Assembly: GCA_001510575.1 (NCBI GenBank)
Contig: LNGK01000005.1
Span: 62,001 to 126,000 of the forward strand
Direction: 5' to 3'
From: Knoxdaviesia capensis
Lineage: Eukaryota > Ascomycota > Sordariomycetes > Microascales > Gondwanamycetaceae
Length of the DNA stretch: 64,000 bases
Positions 12,273 to 23,156 of this stretch are shown piece by piece; position 1 is the stretch's first letter; each line of letters begins with the position of its first letter. The notes under the pieces are model-generated. The model saw nothing but the letters and a program-made list of their open reading frames with translations, had not been told where the DNA came from and ran no database searches. The position numbers and the translations under genes are program-made.

Positions 12273-12307
12273 ATTGGCCAATGACCGGGCGCCAATTTCC
12301 GGCCAAT
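12273..12307 (-). promoter_or_regulatory. cluster of four CCAAT boxes
   Basis: ATTGG at 12273-12277 abuts CCAAT at 12278-12282, making the 10-bp palindrome ATTGGCCAAT; further CCAAT boxes follow at 12292-12296 and 12303-12307. CCAAT is the target of the fungal HAP/CCAAT-binding complex. The cluster is 430-464 bp upstream of the MFS start codon and about 3.5 kb from the gene on the other side, so the MFS gene is the likelier target. Confidence 0.5.
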
Positions 12308-14131
12308 AACAGGGAGGATATCGCTATAACGGGGTTTTGGCGGCTGTTACCGATAAGTGCATATCAGGGGATCATGACGTAGCCTTCGTGAGTGGTGGTG
12401 AGAGGGCTTGGATGCAAACCCCGGCCGCGTTTGTCCGTTTTTTCACGCACAGGGGACTGGATCGTGGGTTTGTCCAGGGTTTGTCGTCTTTTTTCTTTTC
12501 TCTGTTTTCCTCATTCGTGAATGGGGCCGGGTTCGGTGCCCTAATGCGATGTCTTAACCATGTCCTTTGAGCCGTAGGTCAGGCCGTATTCTTCAGTCAG
12601 TCAATCAGCCACGAATCTTTTCTCCCTCATCACCAGGTGTCTCCGAGAACTTTGCTCAGGCGTGTGACGACACAAACGGACTGTGTGCCTAAACGACATT
12701 CCCTGCGGGCTTGCCAATCCGCTGGAATGCAATCTTGGCTTATCTGTCGGGTGCACTGGCACTTGACTCCCACAGATATTGTTACCCCCGCGCGTTGAAA
12801 CCTTGATCCCAGTCCAGCCCTAATAAAAGCCGGTCTATTGCTCTCAGTCTCAAGAGTCTTGACCTACGTAGGTGAGGGCTGCTAATTTTTCCATGTGATA
12901 ATTTCGAACAGCCCACAACTAGCTGCTCACTTCAGACAGAACTCACCGTACCCGGCTCCCATGCACCGGAAAACCCTTTGGGTAGCAAAGTGGATTAGGG
13001 TTTCCTGCACTTTCCCAGCTAATGCACGCATGTCTTGAGTGAGATGCAGATGCTGGAGAGCGTTGGTTTTGCCATGTGCACCACCACACAGAGTTGCATT
13101 GTCGTGCGTGCGGTCTGTATATCTACGGTGTTCTTTGCGGGTGTGCCCCCCCCTCCGTCGGGTTGTCAATGGAGGCCACACACACATCTTTTGGCTTCTT
13201 CTCCTCCCCGTTTAGGGAGAAAGGACAGCAGAGAACAGAAAATAACCGCCAGCGTGGAAAGCGGGCAAAACTGGGCTGCATGCAATACCCACAGTCTGCT
13301 GCCAACGACGTGCTTTGCTTTCCCCCGTTTGCATGAAGGAAACAGAACGATGCAATGCATGCCGGAAAAATAAAAAGAAGAAACTTCCACCCGGGGCTGA
13401 TATGCTGTTGCCTGAGGTAAGGTAAGATTGTTCTTCGCTGATGCCCAGTTCGTCATCCGGGGGCTGGCTGGCTGGCCATGTAGGCTTCCGGGCCGGGCGG
13501 GGGGCGTGTTGGGCCGTGACGGTCCTTTGAGTGGCGAAAGGCAGGAGTGGGCAAAAGGGGGGTTGGAGGATGCGAGGAGCGAGACGTGGGAGTTTTCTAG
13601 ACGACACGAAAATGCCCAGTTGTGGCTGGTCCTCCCACCCACACTCTCTGACACGTACACGTAGAAGCGGATGCGTGCCCGGGCATGGCAAAGGTGTTGG
13701 CTAGGCCACCGAAGCGGCCACGAGCACGGCTGAGGGCCCGGCTGAAGAGAGGCAGACACCAGACGATACGTAGAAACGAGACGAGAACGAAAATAGGAGA
13801 GATTGCTTCACCTCTGACCTGGCACGGTCCAGTAGTAGAGAGCTGCTCACTGCCACTGCCCGCCCCAACCAACACATCGGCGCACAGGGGGGCAGGTCTG
13901 TTGGGCTCTCCGGGTTCTGGGTTCTGGAGACTTCTTTTCTTGGTGAGACCGAGACTTTCACTAGCTGGTTCACTGCGACGGAATCTAGAATGTTTCCTCT
14001 ATTGATTTGCAGCTGCAGATTGTTGTGGTCTCACGTACCGGTGCGCCGTCTGAAGGCACAGGTCCGGCTTGTTTCGGCTTGCACGACCGACAGAGACAGT
14101 GTGTGCCTGTCGGATGAAGGCAACCCAACAC

Positions 14132-14155
14132 CACAGAAACACAGAAACACAGAAA
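14132..14155. repeat. 8-bp tandem repeat, three copies
   Basis: CACAGAAA is repeated three times without interruption in non-coding DNA. Confidence 0.85.
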
Positions 14156-15860
14156 CCCAAACATTCTACCGGCCTCTGCTGGCACTCTTGGTGTTACCCG
14201 TCCACGATCGGCAGACAGCCTCCGTCATGATCTTCGCTGGGTGACGACGCCACCAGCGCACTTTTCTGGTTCAATGAACCAGTGACACTTCACACTTTTC
14301 GTCCTTTTAATTTTTTGATCCCGAAAGAAAATGTCTTTTACATGTTTCCTGTTCTCCCAAACAAGCAGAAAAAACCGCACGGCAAATCACAAAATGTTGT
14401 GCGGTCTCGCGTGCCGTGGTTCCAAACAGGGGAGGCAAAACGAGGCGGCCGTGTAAGTGGAGCATTGGGCTGCATTGCTGCCCAACGCACGGCCAAAGTC
14501 TCGCACCTCATGCTAGTGACGATATTCCCACTGTACGAAGATGTCCATTTCCCCCAACAAGACACACGCAAAAACAAATGATCGCGGTTTGTCCGTCTGT
14601 CCCTTTTTCGCGTCCCAGCCTCTCGCTGTCGTCCCCCGGCGTCGTTGCTCTGCATGAAAGCGACACCCCGGTGTCTCCCCTCTCGCCGACACGACACACG
14701 CCTTAGGGCTTTGTCTGCGCGTATCACAGCCGTCCAAGCACCGACATAGGAGTGCATACAGCAAATAACACAGTACGGCTGTGGAATGCTTCTCCCACCA
14801 GACCAGGATAAGAATAGAATAGACCACACACAACCCAGGGTGTCAGACACACAGTACAGTACACTTGCAGACGTGGCATCGGCCAGGGGGGCCGGCCAGA
14901 CGAGAAAAGATGCCCGCCATGGATAAATTTTTCTCTCCAGCGAAAACTGGAAATGTGACGGAGGCATGCAGTCATCCACGAAGGCCCGTGGACCATCCGG
15001 ACCCCGGTCAGAATATGCAAGTTGGCTGGTCGTGCGAAATTCCAATTGACTCACACAACACAACACGTATAGACAAACAAGAGTTTCAAGCCATGAAACT
15101 AAAATAAAATAATATCATTTCGCTGTGGCAGTCCCGGGTGGCCACAAGTGGAGGAGGGCAGGATGATGGAAAAGTGGACAGATGGACGCAAAGTACCAGT
15201 GTGCGGTGGCTGCCGTAGTGAATGTACTTGCTCTGGATATTAATTTTTTCTTTCGCTGTGGCCGAGCGTGGACCATATTAAAGGGACCGCAAGCCTCATC
15301 ATTCCACCCTCAAGTCACTGCCTCTTTTTCTCTTCCCTCTTCTCTTTCCAGCTCCCACAGCCAGTTCAGTCCTCCAACAAGCCAGTCCAACAGTATCTTT
15401 TACAATTCCCATCTCGTCTAGTCCTCTTTAGACCTCGTGATTCTCTCGTGCCCCCTCTCAACGAACTTCCAGTTCCACAGACTTCGCTTCCACGCAAACA
15501 ACCTCCATCCACTCCTCCAAACAGCCTCGTTCTGATCAATTATGCTCTCTACGTCTTCCACCTCTTCTACAATCTTCTTCTTCTTCTTTCTTGCAATGAT
15601 TTCTCGCTCTTCGCGCACTTACCTACAATCCATCCACCGAGACATCCTTCCCGTCTGAAGCGGAGGAATCAACCCCCTCATATTCGAGGCTGCTTATACA
15701 AACGCCTGCACCCAAACCAGCAAGCATATTGCTGCAAACAACACCCAAAACAACGCTTTTATCTCGTTACCACACGAGGCTTCGCTCAAGAAGCGCCCTA
15801 TAAACACTCTCACAACACAAGCCGTGATTCCAAGATCCCTGGTCTTGCCCTCACCGAACC

Positions 15861-18800
15861 ATGGACCCCAACGTCCACGGTAGCCGAGCCGGTCTCGGCC
15901 TCGCGGCGGGATACATGCCCGACCACAGCCAGGTGTTCGGCGACATCGTCGACGCTGACCGCCTGCGCGAGCGCTTGGGCTCCGCACCCCTGACCACCAG
16001 CGCTGCCTCAGCAGTCTCCTCCCGCACTTCGGGAGAGTCTGCATCGTCCTCTGGCTCGCGTCTGTCTCCCAAGGCGCCCGTGTTCCAGCCGCATGCTCCC
16101 ACTACTCCCCTGGCCGACCCTGCTAGCATCCCGCGGGTCCCGTCGCCGCCAGCTCCCCAGAAGCTGGCTGAGAGCATGTTCACGGCTGCTGCGTCTTCCG
16201 CCATCAACCAGACCCATGAAGTCCCCAGCTTCCACCCGCTGCCTGTACCGATGTCTGGCCCGTCATCCCACGTCTCGACCCGCACCATGCACCCCCACCA
16301 TGGCCAGCAGCAGCAGCAGCAGCAGCAGCCTGGGCCCGATACCCAGAAGGGAGCTTTCGGTTTCGCCGATGGCTTCACTGCGCCCCAGTACCAGCAGGGC
16401 CAGCCCCCGCGGACTTACCACCTGGGAGGCGGATCCAACAACTCGGTGTTTGATGATCACAGGGCTGATCGTAGTGCCATGTCCGACTCCGATGACCTGG
16501 ACTCTCTGCTGTCATCCAACACCGCTGCCACCAGCGTTCTCTCGTCTGTGCCCTCGGTGAAACCATCTTCCACTCGCCGCCAGCCCACCCTGATCCGGCC
16601 TTCGGCGTTCCGGAGCCCCCTGCACAGCAGCACTACGCTTCGTCGCTCCAACACAACTACTGCTACTGTCAGCAGCACCAGCAGCATCCTCTCGCAGCCT
16701 GGTAGCCAAAAGTCAAACAAGTCCCAGCGGGTCGTCCGCTTCGACGTCCAGCCGGAGGAGAAGCAGCCCAAGCAGACGCCCGTTCAAGCATCGGCGTTGG
16801 TGGCCGCACCTGCTCCCGCGCCTGCTCCCACACCTGCGGCGGCTCCTGTCCAGAACAGCCCGATCTACATTGAGATCAAACAGGCAGCGCCAGCCGCCCC
16901 CATCCCGGCCCTTGACAATGCCATCAAGGCCTCGGAGGCCGCCCTCAAGGAGGAGATCGAGTCCCTCAAGGCCATGACCCAGGCGCTGACGGTTGACAAG
17001 GCCGCCGCCGAGCGCGCCCTCGCCGTCGCGTCCGACAAGGTCCGCCACCTGGAGGCGCGCAGCCAGTCGGCCGACAAGCTGCACGCCGACCTCGAGCACG
17101 AGAAGCGGCGCGCCGACCGCCTGCAGCGCAAGCTCGACGAGCACGAGCGCACGCTGAACAGCGTGGTAGCATCCGCCGACGCCGACCGCGCAGCTGCCAC
17201 GCAGACCGCCAGCGCCGCGCAGGGCGAGCTGCAGAAGGTGGCCGAGGTGGTCACTGCGCTGATGGCGGCGAAGAAGGCCGCCGAGGCGCGCGCCAAGCAG
17301 CTCGAGGACAACCTCGCCACCCGCGACTTCGTGCAGATGGACAGCAACAAGATGCTCAACGAGCGCGTGGCCTACCTCGAGCTCATCCGCGAAGGGCTCA
17401 ACAAGCAGCTCAACGCCACCGCCCAGCAGCTGACCGACGTCGAGTTTGATCGCGACCGGGTCAAGGGGGAGCTGGCGGCCGCGAACGAGGCGATTGCGAC
17501 TCTTACCAAGGAGAAGGCCGATCTGGAGGCTGTGGCGGAGGAGCGCGCTGCCAAGACCAAGTCGCTCACCAAGCAGAAGACCGAGCTCTCCAGCACCATT
17601 GCCAGCCTCCTGGCCGAGAACGACAAGTGGTCCTCCAAGGCCGCCTCGCTGCTCGCCGACAACCAGGCCCTTCTGGAAAAGCACACCCAGCTGCAGGAGA
17701 CCAATGCCCAGCTAGTCAAGGACGCCGCGGCCATGCAAGACACACTTGCTTCTCAAGAGCAAGCCATGGAGGCCGCCACATCCGCGCTGACGGTGTCCAT
17801 CATGAAGATCGAGGAGATGGAAACGCGCTTCAACGGCGCGGTTGCCGACGCCACGCAGATGAAGCTCAACTACGACGTGGTCTCCGACCAGCTCTCCGCC
17901 ATGCAGGCCACCGCCCAGCTGCTCGACTCCGAGAAGCAGACCCTGGAGTCCGGAATGCAGACTCTCGAAAGCCAGAAGTCCGGGCTCGAGGCCACCATCC
18001 AGACCCTGGAGGCCGAGCGCCAAACGCTTGAGACCGAGAAGCACGCTCTGCAGCGCGACAATGCCGCGCTGTCCGAGACGCTCGAGGCGCTAGAGACCCA
18101 CCCGCCGGTGTACAGCTCCGCGTGGGTTGAGCCGGAGGCCGCGGCGGCCCTGAATGCGGCCATGGTCGTCGAGGACGCCCAGCGCGCAGCCGAGCTGGAG
18201 CAACTGGCAACTGATCTCGCTGCCGCGCAGGCCGAAAACGCCGGTCTCCGCGGCGACCTCGCCGCCGCTGTCGCCGCCGCCATCCCCACCCCCGCGTCGC
18301 CGGTTCTCGGACCTACCACCACCACCACCACCACCACTTCCACCAGCAAGAAGTCCAAGTCCAAGCCGCGCTCCGCCTCGTCGCCCACGCGGACTTCATC
18401 CGCTCCCGCAGCACCCGCCCCCGAGGACCCTATCACCGCCGCGCTGCTCAACCAGATCGACAGCCTCGCGCACTCCAACGCGCTGCTGCAGGACAACATC
18501 TCGGCGCTGGTGATCACGCAGCAGTCGCTCAAGGACGCCGTCGCGGCGGCCGAGAAGCGCGCGCTCGCCGCCGACAAGCTGCACCGCAAAGCCGTCGGCG
18601 AGGTCACCAATCTGCGCGCCAAACTCTCCCAGCTCGAGGACCAGGCCGACAAGCAGGTGCGGTCCAAGTCGCCGCGCAAGTCGCGGCTGGAGAACTACGT
18701 CATGGTGCGCTCCAAGGACGATCGTCGCCAGTTGTAAGTTTCTCGCTCCCTTCTGATCCAACGTGTCGTTCGATCTCATCTAACATATTTTCTGCGCCAC

Positions 18801-18872
18801 AGCGAACTGGTCAAGAAGTCCTGTCTCGGCGCCCGGTCCCATTCGACCCCGCGGCCGGAGAAGCGCGACTAA
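15861..18872 (+). CDS. large coiled-coil protein, 980 aa
   Basis: Exons 15861-18733 and 18803-18872. The intron has GTAAGT...CACAG, and splicing restores a frame that ends KRD before TAA (18870-18872); unspliced, a stop follows almost at once. Seen: residues 1 to about 330 are disordered and rich in Ser/Pro, with a Gln run (residues about 150-157) and a Ser/Thr/Arg block; an Ala/Pro linker; a long Ala/Glu/Lys/Gln-rich coiled coil from about 345 to 740; a short second coil; a Thr run and basic Ser-rich segment near 815-845; a last coil to about 935; and a compact basic tail (LENYVMVRSKDDRRQF) that spans the splice site. No membrane segment or enzymatic motif. Such architecture fits cytoskeletal, spindle-pole or septal scaffolds, but I do not recognise a named family. 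The ATG at 15861 has a good context (gaaccATGGAC). Confidence 0.85.
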
Positions 18873-20184
18873 GAGCGTTTGCAATCATTTGTAACACATA
18901 ACGGCTCAAGAGACATTTGGACACGCCACGACGTCACGACGAGATGAGAGAACGAGTGGTGGAACTATATTATGCATTATGATGCGGAGAATTGGTGTGG
19001 TAGAACGAAAAAAAAAACGAAAAAAAAAGATGAAAATCCAAAATTCAAAGGGGAACAAATATCACAGCAGACTCTTTCTTTTGTCAACGATTTCTTTTGT
19101 ATCTGGGGTTTGGATATCGTTCGGGTTTGGATTATCTATAGGGTTAGGGCTTAGATTTCTTTATCTCACTATTGGCACTGCAACATTGCCAGACTTGTTA
19201 TCACTTCACTTGACCGTCGCGAAGACTTGCCGCATTTAACAACGTGAAAACATGCACTGCATAGCGTGCATTTGACATGGACGCGTAACGCAGCGTCTTA
19301 CTACTTGGTATCGCTCCTGATGAGCTGCAAAAGTTCCTCCGGATGTCGGCATTGATGGGTTGAACTTGGGAGGCCATGATAGTTGACTCCGGCTCTGACG
19401 ACGCATCCAATGTCCGTCCGAGGCTCATAAGCACCTGCATTCTTCGTGTAGGGCTCGGGAAGTTACTCAGACCCGCGCAATCAATCGACTTTGCCGTGAG
19501 ACTTCAACCCCCATGTAGGATCAACACCGTGGCCTTTCGGGCTGGCATGGTTGAGCTTCATCACACTTGTAGGGTGTATTGAGCGATAAGAACATAGTTG
19601 GACCCTTGAAAGCGGTCCAGAGATCAAGTACTGATTGCTCCGGGCGGCAGAGCTGATTGATTTGTCGAGGTGGAATGGAATACGTGTCTGCACTATCCTG
19701 CTTATGACAATCTAATCGCCTCCCAGGAACCTTCAGCACATCGCCATGCTACGTCGATTCGCAATGACTTACGACTACGGGACGCATCATGAAGCTTGTT
19801 TGACGCTCCAGTTTGATTCCAGACCGCTCTCTTCAGGGCCACATTTCCCAATCGGGCAGCTCGAAAGGTCGCCCACCGCTAACCACCCCACTCTCCAAGA
19901 ACCGCTGGCCCGGTTTTACCAGGGGAAGATTGAAACACAGGGTGACTCTGGAGATCTTTTTGCTTGCCAAATTGACCCGAGCTTATCGCCTGGGAGCTGT
20001 CTGCCGGTGGCAGTGATGACGATGGGGAAACGGGTCGAGTTGCTCCTGTTGCGTGGTGCTCATAAACAACACATGGGCTGCTCTTCAAGCCAAGTATTTT
20101 CTCCTTCTTAAGCAGTCAATAGGCACCAATTAGACGATCAACATCACACCCAAGAACATACAGACTATCTCTTCGACCCCCACA
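18873..20184. other. intergenic region
   Basis: 1.3 kb holding the 3' UTR of the coiled-coil gene (A-rich near 19010-19030) and the promoter of the amidohydrolase. No further gene or clear TATA box was seen. Confidence 0.55.
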
Positions 20185-21657
20185 ATGACACAGTTCAGAG
20201 TCGACATCGCCCCGGAGGAGGCGCAAACCACGACCTCGCGCATCTATTCCCACGGCCTGGGCATCAACCTGCACCTGACCTCCCGCCGCCCCGCCACGAA
20301 GTCCAGCTCGATCATCTACACCGTCATCTTCGCCGACCTGCTCATCCCCGGCGACGGCCGCCCGCTCCCCGAGGCCGCGCTGGTCATCAAGGGCAAGCTC
20401 ATCGAGTGGGTCGGCCTCGAGATCGACCTGCCGTCGAACTACATCGCCGATGGCACGTACCGCGACTACCGCGTCCCCGTGGTCATGCCGGGCCTGTGGG
20501 ACTGCCACGCGCACTTCGGCGGCGGCAGCGTGTTCAGCGACGAAAGCTCCTCGTACGCCAACATCCTCAGCATTCACCCGATCACTTGCGGCGCGCAGAT
20601 GGCCCGCTCGTGCTGGGAGGCCCTGCAGCTCGGGTACACGTCGCTGCGCGACGTCGGCGGCTTCGGCAACGAAATCAGCCTGGCCATCCGCGACGACATG
20701 GTCATCGGGCCCAACGTGTACTCGGCGGGCGCCTGCATCAGCCAGACGGCCGGCCACGGCGACATGTTCGACCTCCCCGCCGGCACCGTGCTCGAGAACA
20801 TCGGCGTCGCGAAGATCACCCCGGGCCACTTCGCCACGTCGATGGTGTGCATCGCCGACGGCGTCGAGGAGTGCCGCCGCGCCGTGCGCCTGCAGATCCG
20901 CCGCGGCGCGCGCGTCATCAAGATCCTCGCCTCCGGCGGCGTGTTCTCGCGCGACGACAACCCCATGTTCGCCCAGTTCAGCCCCGAGGAGCTGGACGTC
21001 ATGGTGGCCGAGGCCGCGCGCCAGGGCCGCATCGTCGCCGCCCACGTGCACGGCAAGCCCGGCATTGTGGCTGCCATCAACGCCGGCGTGCGCACGCTGG
21101 AGCACGTGTCCTACGCCGACGAGGAGTGCATGCAGATGATCAAGGAGCGCGGCATCGTGTACGTGGCCACGCGCGCCGTGCAGGAGCTGCTGCTGCTGTC
21201 GGGCGGCCACGGCGTGTCGCCGGAGACCTGGCAGAAGGCCCAGATGATCCACTCGCACAACCTGCACGCCTACAAGCTGGCGATTGCCAGCGGCGTCACC
21301 ATTGCCCTCGGCACCGACACCCCGCCGGGCTTCAACATGGCGCTGGAGCTGGAGCTTGCTGTCGGGGCCGGCATGACTCCGCTGGAGGCCATCAAGGCCG
21401 CCACCGCCAACGGCCCGCTCTCCGTCGGCCCGCAGGCCCCGCTGACCGGCCAGTTGAAGGTCGGCTACGAGGCCGATGTCATTGGCGTGATGAAGAATCC
21501 TATTGAGGACATCAAGTGCCTCCAGTTCCGGGACAACATCGGCTGGGTGTGGAAGGGCGGCAAGATCTACAAGGGCCCTGGCATTAGCCCGTGGGGAGAG
21601 GTTGAATACCCGGATTTCCACATGCCCGAGGTGAAGCTGGGGTCGAGAATAATGTAG
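20185..21657 (+). CDS. metal-dependent amidohydrolase, 490 aa
   Basis: Single exon; ATG at 20185 in context cacaATGAC, TAG at 21655-21657. Seen: all metal ligands of a binuclear amidohydrolase barrel: the HxH pair H108/H110 (DCHAHF) on strand 1, K246 (RVIKILASGG, the lysine carbamylated in this superfamily), H287 and H289 (AAHVHG), H307 (LEHVSY) and D378 (GTDTPPG). A small beta-sandwich is formed by residues about 42-100 and the C-terminal part. No signal peptide. Family: hydrolysis of amide or ester bonds in cyclic or peptide-like compounds (imidazolonepropionase, prolidase-like and ochratoxinase-type branch). The ligand spacing is close to what I recall for Aspergillus ochratoxinase, but the natural substrate cannot be told from sequence. 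Confidence 0.92.
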   Translation: MTQFRVDIAPEEAQTTTSRIYSHGLGINLHLTSRRPATKSSSIIYTVIFADLLIPGDGRPLPEAALVIKGKLIEWVGLEIDLPSNYIADGTYRDYRVPVVMPGLWDCHAHFGGGSVFSDESSSYANILSIHPITCGAQMARSCWEALQLGYTSLRDVGGFGNEISLAIRDDMVIGPNVYSAGACISQTAGHGDMFDLPAGTVLENIGVAKITPGHFATSMVCIADGVEECRRAVRLQIRRGARVIKILASGGVFSRDDNPMFAQFSPEELDVMVAEAARQGRIVAAHVHGKPGIVAAINAGVRTLEHVSYADEECMQMIKERGIVYVATRAVQELLLLSGGHGVSPETWQKAQMIHSHNLHAYKLAIASGVTIALGTDTPPGFNMALELELAVGAGMTPLEAIKAATANGPLSVGPQAPLTGQLKVGYEADVIGVMKNPIEDIKCLQFRDNIGWVWKGGKIYKGPGISPWGEVEYPDFHMPEVKLGSRIM

Positions 21658-23156
21658 AGGAACGAATGTCCTCCTGAGATACCACTGATTCTGTAACTAC
21701 TCTCTTCTAAGAGATTCTTGATATTCGTCGTTGAAAAGATATATGATGATTCATGATTCATGTTTCGTGAATCCGGATATTATAGTTTCATGCTTTCAAT
21801 CCGGTTTGACATGATCCGGCAGTTTCCAAACGTGATTCATGATACTAGGCTTCCCCTCCTTCGCACGTATATAAATCTGGCCTCCCCAAGCTTTCCCTCC
21901 AGCAACTTGCAACTTCCACAGCTCAGCCATCTTCGCCACATCTATATCATCGCCTTAGGCTACTCAGGCAGAAAGCACGAGGAGACGACATGAGTTGCTC
22001 TTCTATATTCAACATAGACGACGTTCGATTCCGCATCCATCGATCGTCACTACATAGCCTGTGTACGCGTATGGGATCAAGTCCATACTGGGCACCGCGC
22101 CCGCCCGGATCATCGAATAGCAGAGCAGCACCTCTGGACCGATACTATTAGAATGCACAGAGCGAGTTCATTGACAGCGATGCCGCGTGGTGTGTGCCTG
22201 CCAGCCACTCACCAAGTCCGTGTATCGACAGGAAATTCCGCTTCAACAAGTGGCTATTGCATATACCAAGGCTTACAGACCCCTGATGCGCGCTGACTGT
22301 CGTAAACAGCGCATGTATCAATTTGATAGTTTTGTCGACGACTATCCCCAGATGAAATTTGCTCTCCTCTTATGGATATCGGAACCCCCAGGAACTATCC
22401 ACAATGCCACAATGAGGAAAAGCTATGATGATAGACAATGGAGCTCATGGCCGCCTTCACATACGAAAGCTATCTAGAACCCACGTGCTTGGGGATCGGA
22501 CGACTTCGAGAGGTTTAGCATTGGTTGTCCAGCTAACCCCCCCCAACGGGCTGGCGGAGGGAGAGAATATAAAAACGACTCGAGAACTGTGTGGATAGGA
22601 AAGCGACCTTTTTGAGATACAGACAGGTAGAGAGTAGTCTAGAAAAAGGGTTCCCGGGCTGTTCCGCCGCACGCGGACCGGACTTCGGAGAGGAGTACCG
22701 GGCCCGGGCTAGACCCTAAGCGTCCCTGTTATGATCGTTAAACCTTGCCACCCAACCTGTACGGGAGATCTGGTTTGCCAGCCCACCGGAACGTCTCATG
22801 CACGGTACTGAAGGAGAGATGGAAATGCGAAATTAACATTTAAAGAGAGATCAGAAAAAATAAAAATACAAAAAGAAAACTCCTCGCTGAGCCAAGTAAT
22901 ATACTGGTAACGCTGTGGGACTTGTCCGCCTTCCATCTTAAACTTCTATCTTTGGGGGCAGGCCAATACCATCAACCACCCACATTGATGGCCAGGCCGA
23001 TAGGGCAATGAATGAGGAGAGAAGGGGGGAGGGGGGGGGAGGAGGGCAGGGACTGGCGGGCGGCCGGAGGAACGTTCCCGGATCTTAGAGTGTCCTCGGC
23101 GCTTGGGTTAGCCAGGTGTCGAAAAGCTTGTACAGCTTCTCCCAAACGCCTAAGTC
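21658..23156. other. intergenic region with an orphan TATA box
   Basis: Convergent 3' flanks of the amidohydrolase (+) and the three-TM protein gene (-). An AATATAAAAA element at 22566-22575 points towards + with no recognisable + strand gene before 25278. No coding frame is supported. Confidence 0.5.
22566..22575 (+). promoter_or_regulatory. orphan TATA-like element
   Basis: AATATAAAAA in a GC-rich setting, followed by about 150 bp of mixed sequence. No open frame with coding character follows, so it may drive a non-coding transcript, belong to a degraded element, or be chance. Confidence 0.2.

Larger units (their letters stand above)
11844..15860. other. 4-kb divergent intergenic region
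   Basis: This separates the MFS gene (-) from the coiled-coil gene (+). Besides a CCAAT cluster (12273-12307), a three-copy 8-bp repeat (14132-14155) and the pyrimidine-rich leader of the downstream gene (about 15300-15860), I see no coding sequence or RNA gene. Confidence 0.6.

Noticed and set aside
13166..13759. 197-codon minus frame in the 12-15.8 kb region
   Set aside because: Codon use unlike neighbouring genes and no motif; likely chance.
15268..15993. 241-codon frame overlapping the start of the coiled-coil gene
   Set aside because: It begins with GTG, lies in the CT-rich leader, and is out of frame with the well-supported main gene.
16713..18779. Minus-strand frames of up to 323 codons under the coiled-coil gene
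   Set aside because: Leu/Gly/Val-rich mirror of Glu/Lys/Ala codons; no independent evidence.
20116..21621. 501-codon open frame antisense to the amidohydrolase
   Set aside because: Long antisense frames are expected opposite GC-rich third positions; its translation is low-complexity His/Val/Gly/Ala without motifs, while the + frame has a full metal site.
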